From Halomonas sp. BDJS001 (GTDB taxonomy: Bacteria; Pseudomonadota; Gammaproteobacteria; Pseudomonadales; Halomonadaceae): a stretch of DNA of 64,000 nt. Below are positions 17,340 through 26,746 of this stretch, piece after piece. Below the pieces are notes generated by a model that saw only the letters and a list, made by a program, of their open reading frames with translations, was not told where the DNA came from and did no database searches. Where the stretch lies: the NCBI RefSeq assembly GCF_026104355.1, contig NZ_CP110535.1, positions 3,596,001-3,660,000 on the forward strand. The letters run 5' to 3'. Every line of letters begins with the position of its first letter. The stretch's first letter is position 1. The translations under genes and the position numbers were made by a program.

Positions 17340-18500
17340 TTACTTCCTTTTGTCATGCGCATCTGCGCGAACTCGGTGGCCTGGCAAAAGGTGAATGCCT
17401 TCGGCCAATAGTGAAACACTCACCACTGCACCGCGGGTTAACTGGTTACGCCGTGCGGCATGGGTGGCAATATCGAAACGTAACATATCGCCATGATGGA
17501 CGCGCAGTGAAACTGACGTAATGCCACCCAATACCACCAACTCACTGACCGCGGCCGTGATCGGATTTTCCCGTTCGCCCTGGGAAGGACGGTCACGGCG
17601 GTGAAGCACAATATCTGACGGGGGCAAATACCAGGCCACCGTTTCACCCGGTGACAGGTGAGCAAGCCGCTCGGCCACTTCTAAGTAAGTGTCCCCCCAC
17701 TTCAGCCGCCGCTGTCCCGCTACGTCAACAACGACGCCTTCAAATAGATTATGCCTGTCTAACAAGCGAGCTATCAACGGCGAGGCGGGGCGTCTAAACA
17801 GCGCTTCAGGAGCGGCCTGCTGAAGGCTTGCACCGTTATGTAGCACGCAGATTTGGTCGGCCAACGCGGCGGCCTCTTCCAGATCATGGGTTACCAGTAC
17901 AATGGGGATCTCGATCTGCTGGCGTAGCAGCGCTAACTCGCGCTGTAGCCGCCGCCGGGTGACTTGATCAACAGCCGAAAACGGCTCGTCGAGTAACAGC
18001 ACTTTAGGGTCGCGGGCCAAGGCACGGGCTAGTGCCACCCGCTGGCGCTGGCCTCCGGAAAGCGCGTTAGGATAGCGTTTGCCCAACCCATCCAAGCGCA
18101 CTTTGGCTAGCCACTGCTCGGCCTGCTCACGGCGTTGCGGTTGGGGCAAGTGGCGCAGAGGGAGTTGAATATTTTGCGAGGCGGTTAGGTGCGGAAACAG
18201 CGCATAGTCCTGAAACACTATGCCGACCTGTCTACGCTGGGGCGAGAGTGAATGCTTACGTTCAGCGTCAAACCAAACCTCTCCTGCGCACTCCACCCGC
18301 CCGCCCTGGGGACGATAAAGCCCGGCAATGGTGCGCAGCAGCGTGGTTTTTCCGCTGCCCGATGGCCCTACCAGCGCCAGCAATTCGCCGGGTTGGCAAA
18401 CGAACTCGGCAGCCAGTGGAATCGGTCCCGTTTGATTGACCGCCACGCTCAATCCTGCAATCGGCCCAAAGACCGGCTCTGTGATGCGCGAATCAGCCAC
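17340..18500 (-). CDS. modC: Molybdate ABC transporter ATP-binding protein
   Basis: ATPase of 386 residues that powers the ModB channel. Walker A is GPSGSGKTTLL near 47, the signature LSGGQRQRVALARALA near 146, and Walker B VLLLDEPFSAVD near 166. A C-terminal TOBE-like domain (ITAAVSELVVLGGITSVSLRV onward, near 318) would bind oxyanion. The start is taken as the GTG at 18500, which overlaps the end of modB by 8 bases; the frame upstream of it lies inside modB and does not look like protein. Transport of molybdate or tungstate is inferred from the modA and modB neighbours. Confidence 0.88.
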   Translation of the reverse strand: MADSRITEPVFGPIAGLSVAVNQTGPIPLAAEFVCQPGELLALVGPSGSGKTTLLRTIAGLYRPQGGRVECAGEVWFDAERKHSLSPQRRQVGIVFQDYALFPHLTASQNIQLPLRHLPQPQRREQAEQWLAKVRLDGLGKRYPNALSGGQRQRVALARALARDPKVLLLDEPFSAVDQVTRRRLQRELALLRQQIEIPIVLVTHDLEEAAALADQICVLHNGASLQQAAPEALFRRPASPLIARLLDRHNLFEGVVVDVAGQRRLKWGDTYLEVAERLAHLSPGETVAWYLPPSDIVLHRRDRPSQGERENPITAAVSELVVLGGITSVSLRVHHGDMLRFDIATHAARRNQLTRGAVVSVSLLAEGIHLLPGHRVRADAHDKRK

Positions 18501-19161
18501 GGATCCACCGCCTGCGCCCGGCCAGCCCATAGACGAGCCCCAAGGTAATAAACGATACCAACAGCAACAGCGCCGACATCTGTGCAGCGCCCTGCTCATC
18601 GAAGGCCTGGACGCGATCATAGATGGCAATGGCGAGAGTGCGGGTTTCGCCATCAATGGCGCCGCCCACCATCAAAATGACGCCAAATTCGCCCAGCGTA
18701 TGGGCAAAGGTGAGCGCTGCGGCTGACATAATGCCGGGCCATACCAGCGGCAGCTCAATGCGCAGCAGCGTCTGCCAGGGGCTCAACCCACTGCACCAGG
18801 CTGCTTCACGCAGGTTGTGGGGCACATGTTCAAAGGCGCGCTGAATAGGCTGCACGGCAAACGGCAAATTGGCGATCAGGGAGGCCAATAGTATGCCAGT
18901 GAAAGTGAAATTCAGCCCGCTACCGGTCATTGCAGCCCAAAACGAGCCTACTGGCGCGTCGCGGCCAAAGCTCAACAGCAGATAAAAGCCCAGTACGGTA
19001 GGCGGCAATACCAGCGGTAGCGCGATCAGCGCTTCACATAGCCCTTTGCCGCGGAAACGCGCATAGGCCAGAGAGCGACCTAGCCAAATGGCGACGGGCA
19101 GTAAAATGAGAGAGGTGAACGCCGCTAGGCGTAACGAGACCGAAAGCGCCGACCAATCCAT
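18493..19161 (-). CDS. modB: Molybdate ABC transporter permease
   Basis: Membrane channel of 222 residues with five to six helices. The ABC coupling loop is seen as EAAWCSGLSPWQTLLRIELPLVWPGI (residues about 128-153, sequence shown in part). The stretch FAHTLGEFGVILMVGG near 163 is the ModB/CysT type. The ATG at 19161 follows GGAAGGGG; an upstream open frame reads into modA and is not used. The gene lies 13 bases after modA and overlaps modC. Confidence 0.9.
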   Translation of the reverse strand: MDWSALSVSLRLAAFTSLILLPVAIWLGRSLAYARFRGKGLCEALIALPLVLPPTVLGFYLLLSFGRDAPVGSFWAAMTGSGLNFTFTGILLASLIANLPFAVQPIQRAFEHVPHNLREAAWCSGLSPWQTLLRIELPLVWPGIMSAAALTFAHTLGEFGVILMVGGAIDGETRTLAIAIYDRVQAFDEQGAAQMSALLLLVSFITLGLVYGLAGRRRWIRG

Positions 19162-19174
19162 TATGCCCCTTCCA

Positions 19175-19951
19175 TTATTCGACGCTAAACCCGTAGATCC
19201 GCAAAATGGATTGTGCCTCGTCCTCTTGCAGCCACTCATAGAAGGCTGTGGCAATATCTCCCGCTTGATGGGTCAGCACCATGCGCTGGCGTAGCGGGCT
19301 ATGCCAATCCTCGGGGATGAGTACGTACTCACTTCGCTCACCTAGCGAGGGAGCCAAGGCCAAAGAGTAAGCCACCAGACCACCCCGCGCATCATCGGAA
19401 AGCGCAAACTGTGCCGCCTGGGAAACATTTTCGCCCAGTATCCGCAGCGGCTCTGTTTGCTCCCAAAGCCCGACATGCTCAAGCGCCTGCTGCGCCGCCA
19501 CGCCATAGGGGGCATGCTCGGGGTTGGCCAGGGCGATGCGTTCAGTAGTACCCGCCTCTAATGCGGTTTTAACCGCTTCAAGCGGCGTCTCCTCGTTAGG
19601 TAAATCACCACGCCCTGCGCGCTGCAGCCACGCTAACCGGCCAATGGCGTAAATCACGCCCTCATCTTGTGTGTAGCCCTCTTCATAGAGCGCTTGAACG
19701 TAGCGCTCGTCGGCAGAGAGATAAAGTTCAAAGGGCGCACCCTGGGCGATTTGGTGACGAAAGTTGCCCGACGAGCCAAAGTTTAGCCGTAGAGCGTGGC
19801 CGGTTTGCTGCTGAAACTGCTCGGCGGCTTCGGTCAGCGCAAACTGCAGATCTGCAGCCGCCGCCACGATAGGCGCTTCTGCCTTTGCAGGGGAGCCAAT
19901 CAGCAGCAAGCAGGCTAGCAGCGCCCCATAGCTTACTTTAGCTTTTCGCAT
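19175..19951 (-). CDS. modA: Molybdate ABC transporter substrate-binding protein
   Basis: Periplasmic protein of 258 residues. After the signal peptide (MRKAKVSYGALLACLLLIGSPAKA) come the ModA features VAAAADLQFALTEAA near 30, LNFGSSGNFRHQIAQGAPFELYLSAD near 56 (sequence shown in part), and a C-terminal AQSILRIYGF. The start overlaps the end of the pyruvate kinase gene by 14 bases, so mod may depend partly on the pyk transcript. No ModE-type regulator gene is nearby. Confidence 0.9.
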   Translation of the reverse strand: MRKAKVSYGALLACLLLIGSPAKAEAPIVAAAADLQFALTEAAEQFQQQTGHALRLNFGSSGNFRHQIAQGAPFELYLSADERYVQALYEEGYTQDEGVIYAIGRLAWLQRAGRGDLPNEETPLEAVKTALEAGTTERIALANPEHAPYGVAAQQALEHVGLWEQTEPLRILGENVSQAAQFALSDDARGGLVAYSLALAPSLGERSEYVLIPEDWHSPLRQRMVLTHQAGDIATAFYEWLQEDEAQSILRIYGFSVE

Positions 19952-21413
19952 GCTCGTCAGTAATCTCCATGACCTTCATGGTATTGGTGCCGCCATGGGC
20001 ATTCATATGGTCGCCACGAGTCAGGATCACATGGTCGCCTGGCTTGGAGATACCGGTCTTGACAAGCATCTCGAGGGCCCGGTCGTTTAGCTCGGTGGCA
20101 CTCATTTCGGAGGTATCAAACGGCAGCGAAACGACGCCGCGGTAGAGCGCCATGCGGCGTTGGGCAATGGGATTATGCGCCAAGCCGACAATCGGCAGGC
20201 CCGAACGAATGCGCGAAGCGATCAGCGGTGTATAGCCCGAAGAGGTCATACAGGCAATCGCGGTAATGCCGGTCATATGGTTGGCCGCGTACATGGCGGA
20301 GAGCGCAATGGTCTCATCAGGGCGGGAAAAGCCTTCATGAATACGGTGACCGGACTCCTGGGCGGTTTTTTCCCGCTCAGCTCCCAGGCAAACACGTGAC
20401 ATGGCTTCTACGGTTTCCAGCGGGTAGTCGCCCGCCGCGGTTTCCGCCGAGAGCATCACCGCATCGCTGCCATCCAGCACCGCGTTGGCCACGTCAAACA
20501 CCTCAGCGCGGGTGGGGAGTGGCGCTGAAATCATGCTTTCCATCATTTGCGTGGCGGTAATCACCGCACGGTTCAGCGAACGCGCTCGCTTAATCATGCG
20601 CTTTTGCACGCCGACCAGTTTGGCATCGCCAATTTCAACGCCAAGATCGCCCCGCGCTACCATGACCGCTTCAGAGGCTTCGATAATGCCATCCAGGGTG
20701 GCGTCATCCGCGACGGCTTCGGCACGTTCGACTTTGGCCACCAGGCCAATCTCTTTTCCTTCCTCGCCCAATAAGCGGCGTGCTTCGAGCATATCTTCAG
20801 CATGGCGGGGGAAAGAAATGGCTAAGTAGTCGACGCCGATTTCAACAGCGGTCTTAAGGTCCTCTTTATCTTTTTCGGTCAATGCCGGAGCGGACAGCCC
20901 GCCGCCCTGCTTGTTGATGCCTTTATGGTTAGAGAGTTTGCCACCCACGACCACGGTGGTATGCACCTGTTGGCCGTCAACACGGGCCACGTCCAGCACC
21001 AGGCGCCCATCGTCTAACAGCAGGCGATCCCCCGCAGTAACGTCTTTCGACAAGGTTTTATAGTCGCAGCCCACCTGATGGCTATCCCCTGCATCGCCAT
21101 CCAGCGCCATATCAAGAATAAACGGCTGGCCCTCTTTGAGCACCACAGCCCCATCTCTAAACCGTGCAATACGAATTTTGGGCCCCTGCAGATCCCCCAA
21201 CACCGCAACGCTGCGGCCTAGCTGGGCGGCAATTTCACGCACCTCGGTTAGCCGACGGCGGTGATCATCCGCTGTGCCATGGGAGAAGTTAAGACGCACC
21301 ACATCGACCCCCGCCTTGAGCATGGCTTCCAATACGCCTTCCCGGTCGCTGGCAGGCCCAAGGGTGGCGACAATTTTGGTACGACGGATCGTGGAGAAGT
21401 GCAGTGCGTTCAT
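19938..21413 (-). CDS. pyk: Pyruvate kinase
   Basis: Glycolytic enzyme of 491 residues that makes pyruvate and ATP from phosphoenolpyruvate and ADP. The N-terminus RRTKIVATLGPASD, the substrate segment RLNFSHG near 44, GDLQGPKIRIARF near 80, LVAKVERAEAV near 215, the active-site region VMVARGDLGVEIG near 243 and ATQMMESMI near 277 are all present. It is PykA-like (type II) by general appearance. The ATG at 21413 follows GGAA. The 117-base gap upstream has no clear control site. Confidence 0.95.
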   Translation of the reverse strand: MNALHFSTIRRTKIVATLGPASDREGVLEAMLKAGVDVVRLNFSHGTADDHRRRLTEVREIAAQLGRSVAVLGDLQGPKIRIARFRDGAVVLKEGQPFILDMALDGDAGDSHQVGCDYKTLSKDVTAGDRLLLDDGRLVLDVARVDGQQVHTTVVVGGKLSNHKGINKQGGGLSAPALTEKDKEDLKTAVEIGVDYLAISFPRHAEDMLEARRLLGEEGKEIGLVAKVERAEAVADDATLDGIIEASEAVMVARGDLGVEIGDAKLVGVQKRMIKRARSLNRAVITATQMMESMISAPLPTRAEVFDVANAVLDGSDAVMLSAETAAGDYPLETVEAMSRVCLGAEREKTAQESGHRIHEGFSRPDETIALSAMYAANHMTGITAIACMTSSGYTPLIASRIRSGLPIVGLAHNPIAQRRMALYRGVVSLPFDTSEMSATELNDRALEMLVKTGISKPGDHVILTRGDHMNAHGGTNTMKVMEITDEHAKS

Positions 21414-21530
21414 AATGTTCCAACCATGCAATTTAGCGTGTAGTGACTTTTATTAAGTAACTCTATTAGTAACCCTAGCTTACCAGTTTAACGCGCTCTA
21501 TATGACAGCAGTGCAACGCAGGGGGTGGGG

Positions 21531-22019
21531 TTAAGTCAACGTCACGGTGATCGCGAGAGGAAACTCATCGCAATTATTGCCATCACCGCCCCGATCCACT
21601 ACCAAAAACTCGCCTTCGCGCTCCAGCACCGATTGAATGGCGTGCCAAGTGCCTGCGCGGTAGTTCACCCCTTGGCGGCCATCGGTGACAAAAGCCCGCA
21701 CGTCTGAAGGGTTAATATGCTCCCCTGGCGGGGCTACCACCACAATAAAGCGCTCCTGATGCAGCGGCATAAACGCCTGACTGCCCTGGGGGTGGCGCTC
21801 TAAAAACGTTAGCTCCAACGGCAGTGTAATCGGCTGGCTCACGAAGATATTAATCAGCGTGTGAGCGTTTTCACCCAGGGTTTCCACCTTGGCAAGATCG
21901 TGGTGGCGCTGAGTGCGCCCGGCATTGATGGGAAACGACGCTGAGGTGCGTGCATCAATCACATCGCCAAAAGGGGCGAAGGCCTCTGCGGTTAACGGCT
22001 CGGCTTTTAGCTCTAGCAT
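21531..22019 (-). CDS. allA: Ureidoglycolate lyase
   Basis: Cytoplasmic enzyme of 162 residues that splits ureidoglycolate into glyoxylate and urea. Recognised by the small cupin-like AllA fold: EAFAPFGDVIDAR near 12, FPINAGRTQRHHDLAKVE near 29, ERHPQGSQAFMPL near 75, VVVAPPGE near 95 and NYRAGTWHAIQSVL near 120. An AAGGA site lies before the ATG. It follows allE by 134 bases on the same strand and is probably co-transcribed. Confidence 0.93.
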   Translation of the reverse strand: MLELKAEPLTAEAFAPFGDVIDARTSASFPINAGRTQRHHDLAKVETLGENAHTLINIFVSQPITLPLELTFLERHPQGSQAFMPLHQERFIVVVAPPGEHINPSDVRAFVTDGRQGVNYRAGTWHAIQSVLEREGEFLVVDRGGDGNNCDEFPLAITVTLT

Positions 22020-22153
22020 TGTTGTATCCTTCTAAAATTCTTTGTTACTCAGCGTGGCATGGCCACTGCCAGCCTGATAAATGCACTAGTGGGAGACAGC
22101 TTTAGCTCGCGACCCGTTTAAGCTGCCTGCTTGCAAAGCTGGCGCAGCCAGTT

Positions 22154-22984
22154 TTAACGAGCACCCAGGCGAAGAGCAGGATGACGATTAACATCTTTGT
22201 ACAGCAAATACCGGAACGGCCCGGGGCCAGCGGCGTAGCAGGCCTGGGGACAGAAAGCGCGTAGCCACATAAAATCCCCAGCTTCTACTTCTACCCAATT
22301 TTGATTCAGGTGGTAAACCGCTTTGCCCTCAAGCACGTAAAGGCCATGCTCCATGACATGGGTTTCATCAAACGGAATCACGCCGCCGGGCTGGAAGGTA
22401 ACGATATTGACGTGCATATCGTGGCGAACGTCCGCAGGGTCGACAAAGCGCGTGGTGGCCCAGCGCCCTTCGGTACCCGGCATTTCGATGGGCGCAATGT
22501 CCTGCTCGTTGGTGACGAACGCTTGGGGTACTTCAAGCCCTTCCACAAACTCATACGCCTTGCGTACCCAGTGGAAACGTACCGGCGCGTTAGATTCATT
22601 GCGCACCTGCCACGAACTGCCGGGAGGAATAAACGCATAGCCGCCGGGCTGCAGGGTGTGGCGCTCGCCTGACAAAGTAAGCGTTAATTCACCTTCCACA
22701 ATAAACAACACGCCTTCCGCCTGAGGATCAGGCTCGGGCTTATCGCTGCCGCCCTGGGGCTGGACTTCCATAATGTACTGGGAGAACGTCTCGGCGAATC
22801 CCGACAGCGGTCGCGCCAGCACCCATAGCCGGGTGCCTTCCCAAAAGGGAAGATTGCTGGTGACGATATCGCGCATCACGCCTTTGGGGATCAGCGCATA
22901 GGCTTCGGTAAATACCGCACGGTCAGCGGTAATTTGCGTTTGTGGCGGGTGCCCGCCGGTGGGGGCGTAATAAGTAGCTGGCAT
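22154..22984 (-). CDS. allE: (S)-ureidoglycine aminohydrolase
   Basis: Bicupin enzyme of 276 residues that releases ammonia from ureidoglycine to give ureidoglycolate, the substrate of AllA next door. The start PATYYAPTGGHPPQTQ and the stretch AVFTEAYALIPKGVMRDIVTS near 24 are typical. The first cupin (VLFIVEGELTLTL near 95) and the second (HVMEHGLYVLEGKAVYHLNQ near 215) are both seen. The ATG at 22984 is preferred to one 10 codons earlier, as it gives the family N-terminus. A TTGTATACAA palindrome lies 43 bases upstream. Confidence 0.92.
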   Translation of the reverse strand: MPATYYAPTGGHPPQTQITADRAVFTEAYALIPKGVMRDIVTSNLPFWEGTRLWVLARPLSGFAETFSQYIMEVQPQGGSDKPEPDPQAEGVLFIVEGELTLTLSGERHTLQPGGYAFIPPGSSWQVRNESNAPVRFHWVRKAYEFVEGLEVPQAFVTNEQDIAPIEMPGTEGRWATTRFVDPADVRHDMHVNIVTFQPGGVIPFDETHVMEHGLYVLEGKAVYHLNQNWVEVEAGDFMWLRAFCPQACYAAGPGPFRYLLYKDVNRHPALRLGAR

Positions 22985-23026
22985 TTTTAAACCTATATTG
23001 CTTAATAAAAACAAGAGACATACATC

Positions 23027-23036
23027 TTGTATACAA
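23027..23036. promoter_or_regulatory. Palindrome TTGTATACAA, probable GntR operator (allE)
   Basis: A perfect 10-base palindrome 43 bases before allE, with the GT...AC core known from FadR-type GntR operators. The same sequence occurs at three other perfect and one near-perfect positions in the window, nearly all at purine and ureide genes. The likely binder is the GntR protein at 42974-43720. Confidence 0.7.
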
Positions 23037-23122
23037 TATTAGCGAACCATATTAAAGCGATCTTTGGCGAAGCTCTTTAGCAAAACGCTTGTGAAACACT
23101 CCTCCCAATAGTAACGTCTTCA

Positions 23123-23136
23123 GAAACTTTCGTTTC
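23123..23136. promoter_or_regulatory. Inverted repeat GAAACTTTCGTTTC, probable RpiR operator (YfcC carrier)
   Basis: GAAAC and GTTTC arms separated by 4 bases, 109 bases before the YfcC-like gene. An identical 16-base sequence, AGAAACTTTCGTTTCA, stands upstream of the ABC binding-protein gene (27735-27748). RpiR/MurR proteins commonly bind such GAAA-spacer-TTTC sites, and one is encoded at 27942-28817. Confidence 0.65.
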
Positions 23137-23244
23137 ATAATTTTAAAATCATACGAGCATACCCCAAAACAGCAACCTCGGCGCCGTGTGACGCCCGCTA
23201 ACCGCGGCTCAGGTCAGTGACTGATAACAAACACGAGGCATAGC

Positions 23245-24687
23245 ATGTCCCAACACACCCCTTCTTCCCCAGATAGCCCAGCGCCCAAGAAAAGCTGGTG
23301 TCGGATTCCTGATATCTACGCAGTTCTGTTTGTTTTTATCGCTTTGGCCGCGGTAGCAACGCATTTTGTGCCAGCCGGGCAGTTCGAGCGTGTTCCTGGC
23401 CCAAATGGCCGTATCACTATTGACCCGACTTCTTATGAACAGATCGCCTCCTCACCGATTGGTATCGTCGACTTTATGCTGGCGATTCCAAATGGCTTAA
23501 TGAGTGCCGGTGAAGTTGTCTTTTTCACCTTTATGATTGGCGGTATGTTTATGGTGCTAAGGCGCACCGGCATCATTGAAATAGGGGTGGACAAGCTAAC
23601 GCGCCGCTTTGCGCGACAGAGCCTGCTCACCATCCCGGTGTTGATGACGGTGTTTGCCCTAATCGCCACGGTAATCGGTACCCAGGAATTGGCGCTGGTC
23701 TACGTACCGGTCATTCTTCCGTTGATGGTTGCCTTGCGCTTTGATTCAGTCACAGCGGCAGCAGTGGCGCTTTGTGCTACCACGGTCGGTTTCACCACGG
23801 GTGTGCTCAACCCGATCAATACCGGCCTTGGTCAGCAACTCTCAGATCTTCCTCTCTACTCCGGTTATGGCCTGCGCGTCATAGCGTTTGTAGTGATGTT
23901 AGCCGCGGCCATTTTCTTCGTTATGCGTTACGCCCGCAGCGTACGCCAGACACCTTCACTTAGCCTTCTCAGCAGTGACGCTAGTGAATCCGAAAAACGC
24001 TCGCTTTATCAGCATGCTGACAATAGTCCTGCCTTAATCGCCACCGCCCGCCAGAAACTCGCAGCCATCGCGACGTTCGCCTTCTTCGCGGTACTCGTCT
24101 ATGGCGTACTGCAGCAAGGCTGGTTCATGATGGAAATGGCAGGCCTGTTTATCATCATGGGCATTGTAGTAGGCTTAATCGCAGGCCTCGATACCGACGA
24201 AATATGCTCAGGCTTCAACCAGGGCTTCCGCGATGTATTGGTCGGGGCCATGATCGCAGGTGTCGCCCGGGGCGTGGCCGTGATGCTGGAAGATGGCCAG
24301 ATCATGGACACGCTGGTGTTTGGACTTGGCAACCTTGTCGGAGGCCTGCCCACCCTGCTCTCGGCGATTGGCATGTTCTTCGCCCAGCTAGGCTTCAATT
24401 TTATTGTGCCTTCCGGTAGCGGCCAGGCCCTGGTCACCATGCCGCTAATGGCACCGCTGTCCGACATTATTGGCGTGACTCGCCAAACGGCCGTGTTGGC
24501 ATACCAGCTTGGCGATGGCATCGGCAATATTCTCTACCCGACCTCAGGCTACTTTATGGCAACGCTGGCGCTGGCGGGCGTGCCATGGCAAAAGTGGGTC
24601 AAATTCTTCTTCCCACTTTTTTGCGTATGGGTCGTGATTGCCCTGGGCTTTCTTATCTTTGCCCAAGCCACCCAGTGGACCGGCTAG
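23245..24687 (+). CDS. YfcC family transporter (DcuC-like anaerobic C4-dicarboxylate carrier superfamily)
   Basis: Membrane carrier of 480 residues with about twelve helices. The opening IPDIYAVLFVFIALAAVATHFVPAG followed by FERV, then ALIATVIGTQELALVYVPVILPLM near 135 (sequence shown in part) and LGFNFIVPSGSGQALVTMPLMAP near 380 (in part) are the YfcC hallmarks. Members are annotated as amino-acid or dicarboxylate carriers. Here it is divergent from allE and shares an operator-like repeat with the ABC importer, so a ureide, carbamoyl compound or peptide-like nitrogen source is plausible. The substrate is unproven. Confidence 0.88.
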   Translation: MSQHTPSSPDSPAPKKSWCRIPDIYAVLFVFIALAAVATHFVPAGQFERVPGPNGRITIDPTSYEQIASSPIGIVDFMLAIPNGLMSAGEVVFFTFMIGGMFMVLRRTGIIEIGVDKLTRRFARQSLLTIPVLMTVFALIATVIGTQELALVYVPVILPLMVALRFDSVTAAAVALCATTVGFTTGVLNPINTGLGQQLSDLPLYSGYGLRVIAFVVMLAAAIFFVMRYARSVRQTPSLSLLSSDASESEKRSLYQHADNSPALIATARQKLAAIATFAFFAVLVYGVLQQGWFMMEMAGLFIIMGIVVGLIAGLDTDEICSGFNQGFRDVLVGAMIAGVARGVAVMLEDGQIMDTLVFGLGNLVGGLPTLLSAIGMFFAQLGFNFIVPSGSGQALVTMPLMAPLSDIIGVTRQTAVLAYQLGDGIGNILYPTSGYFMATLALAGVPWQKWVKFFFPLFCVWVVIALGFLIFAQATQWTG

Positions 24688-24698
24688 AACTGTATCGA

Positions 24699-25427
24699 CT
24701 AGAGCACGGCAGAGATAAACTGCTTTAGCTCCGGCGTTTGTGGATTGCTGAACAGCTCGCTGGGGGCGCCCTCTTCATGGATGCGCCCCTGGTGCATAAA
24801 CACCACCCGATCGGCCACGTCGCGGGCGAAACTCATCTCGTGGGTGACCAGAATCAGCGTCATACCCTCTTTTGCTAACGCCTCCAACACCCGCAGCACT
24901 TCCCCGACCAACTCGGGATCAAGTGCCGACGTCACCTCATCGCAGAGCATTACCTTGGGGCGCATGGCCAGTGCCCTGGCGATCGCCACCCGCTGCTGCT
25001 GACCACCGGAGAGCTGGGCCGGATAGGCGTCATACTTATCCGAGAGGCCGACTTTCTCAAGCACTGCCCTAGCGATTTCCTCCACCTCTGCCTTGCCTTC
25101 ACCACGCACGACGATTGGCGCCAGACAGACATTTTCCCCCACGGTTTTATGGGGAAACAGGTTAAAGCTTTGAAACACCATGCCCACGTTTTCGCTTAGC
25201 TCCTTGGGCGACATGGACGCCGCATCGAGCTGCTTATCGGCGATGGTGATCTCGCCGCTGTCGTGCTTCTCCAGCTGGTTCAGGCAGCGCAGCAGGGTAC
25301 TTTTACCCGAGCCGCTGCGGCCAATAATCGCCACTACTTCGCCCTGCGCGACCGACAGATTAATACCTTTAAGTACTTCCAGATCGCCAAAGGCCTTATG
25401 CACGTTATCAACGTAAACCAGCGTCAT
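24699..25427 (-). CDS. Polar amino acid-type ABC transporter ATP-binding protein
   Basis: ATPase of 242 residues of the GlnQ/HisP class. Walker A is GRSGSGKSTLLRCLN near 36, the signature QLSGGQQQRVAIARALAM near 136, and Walker B VMLCDEVTSALDPELVGEVL near 158. The ATG at 25427 lies inside the end of the preceding permease gene (overlap about 20 bases), so the longer upstream frame is not used. It is the last of four genes of one importer. Confidence 0.93.
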   Translation of the reverse strand: MTLVYVDNVHKAFGDLEVLKGINLSVAQGEVVAIIGRSGSGKSTLLRCLNQLEKHDSGEITIADKQLDAASMSPKELSENVGMVFQSFNLFPHKTVGENVCLAPIVVRGEGKAEVEEIARAVLEKVGLSDKYDAYPAQLSGGQQQRVAIARALAMRPKVMLCDEVTSALDPELVGEVLRVLEALAKEGMTLILVTHEMSFARDVADRVVFMHQGRIHEEGAPSELFSNPQTPELKQFISAVL

Positions 25428-26064
25428 AGAGCTTTTTCTCCAGATAGCGCGCGTAGCAGGAAAGGGGGTAGCACAGCGCGAAGTAAAGCAGAGCCACAAG
25501 GGCAAAGATGGTGAAGGGTTCGAAGGTGGCGTTATTGAGCATGGTGCCCGCCTTGGTCAACTCGACAAAGCCAATGATGGAGGCCAGCGCCGTGCCTTTG
25601 ATGACCTGTACCGAGAAACCCACCGTGGGCGGAATCGAGAGCCGCAGCGCCTGGGGCAGAATCACATGGCGCATGGTCTGGAAGTAGTTCATCCCCAGCA
25701 CCCGCGCCGCGTGCCACTGCCCTTTGGCAACCGCCTCTAAACAGCCGCGCCAGATGTCACATAGGAAGGCACTGGTAAACAGCGTCAACGCAATAGAAGC
25801 CGCCAGCCAGGCAGAGATCGGATGCCCCATGGCGGCAGCGCCAAAGAAGATCAAGAACAGTTGCATCAGCAGCGGCGTACCTTGAAAAAGATCCACATAG
25901 AGTGACGTTAAGCGCTGCAGCCAGCGGGAGCTTGAGAGGCGCATAAAGGTCAACAGCAGACCCACTGTCGCACCACCCACAAAGGCAATTAGTGACAGCA
26001 CAATAGTCCAGCGGGTTGCCAATAGCAGGTTGCGCAGAATGTCCCAGAAGGTGAACTCAATCAT
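25408..26064 (-). CDS. Amino acid-type ABC transporter permease (second)
   Basis: A 218-residue inner-membrane permease of the HisM/GltK class. The start EFTFWDILRNLLLATRWTIVLS, then YVDLFQGTPLLMQLFLIFFG near 55 and the coupling segment GQWHAARVLGMNYFQTMRHVILPQALR (about 117-143, sequence shown in part) fit the family. An AAGGAG site precedes the start, and the gene overlaps the other permease by 4 bases. The two permeases probably form a heterodimer. Confidence 0.92.
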   Translation of the reverse strand: MIEFTFWDILRNLLLATRWTIVLSLIAFVGGATVGLLLTFMRLSSSRWLQRLTSLYVDLFQGTPLLMQLFLIFFGAAAMGHPISAWLAASIALTLFTSAFLCDIWRGCLEAVAKGQWHAARVLGMNYFQTMRHVILPQALRLSIPPTVGFSVQVIKGTALASIIGFVELTKAGTMLNNATFEPFTIFALVALLYFALCYPLSCYARYLEKKLYDAGLR

Positions 26065-26738
26065 CGTTGTTCTCCTTGCTGATAGGCGAATACGCGCTTG
26101 CCCACCAGCATAAAGCTGCGCCTCATGCCGAAGGCGAGAAGCAGATAGACCAGCGTGATCAGCAGGTAGACTTCAAAGCTGCGAAAGTTACGCGACTGGA
26201 TAAAGTTCGCGGCATAGGTCAGATCGAATACTGATATCTGTGACACCACCGCCGAACCGAGCATGACGATAATCGACTGACTGATCAGTGCCGGGTAAAC
26301 CCGCGCAAAAGCAGGTATCAGCACGACATGGCGATAGCTTTGCAAGGTAGTCATGCCTAGCGCTCGGCCAGCCTCAAGCTGCCCTTTGGCAGTGGCGCTA
26401 ATACCGGCGCGTAGAATCTCGGCACTGTAGGCGGCCAGATTAAGGGTCATGGCAATAAACGCCGCGGTAATAGCATCAATTTTGATACCTAGCCCCGGCA
26501 GGCCAAAGAAGATAAAGAACAGTTGCACAATAAAAGGGGTGTTGCGGATGACTTCAACGTAACCGCCCAGCCCCCAACGCACCCATGGCTGCGCGTGCAC
26601 ACGTAAATACGCCACCGCCACTGCCAGCGCTAATCCCGTTAAGGTGGTCACCACGGTCAAAATGACCGTGGTGGTAAGACCTTTGAGAAGCTGACTGACG
26701 TAGGGCAACAGGGTAAGGAAGTCGAGTGTTGGCCCCAT
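26061..26738 (-). CDS. Amino acid-type ABC transporter permease (first)
   Basis: A 225-residue permease, partner of the one encoded next. Shared family features are YVEVIRNTPFIVQLFFIFFGLPGLG near 60 (sequence shown in part) and the coupling loop GQLEAGRALGMTTLQSYRHVVLIPA near 117 (sequence shown in part). It has a GAGG ribosome site and begins 8 bases after the binding-protein gene. Confidence 0.92.
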   Translation of the reverse strand: MGPTLDFLTLLPYVSQLLKGLTTTVILTVVTTLTGLALAVAVAYLRVHAQPWVRWGLGGYVEVIRNTPFIVQLFFIFFGLPGLGIKIDAITAAFIAMTLNLAAYSAEILRAGISATAKGQLEAGRALGMTTLQSYRHVVLIPAFARVYPALISQSIIVMLGSAVVSQISVFDLTYAANFIQSRNFRSFEVYLLITLVYLLLAFGMRRSFMLVGKRVFAYQQGEQR

Positions 26739-26746
26739 GCTAAGCC

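Noticed and set aside
16804-21413. ModE-type operator or molybdenum riboswitch before modABC
   Set aside because: modA begins inside the end of pyk, leaving no leader for a riboswitch, and no clear ModE-like palindrome was seen.
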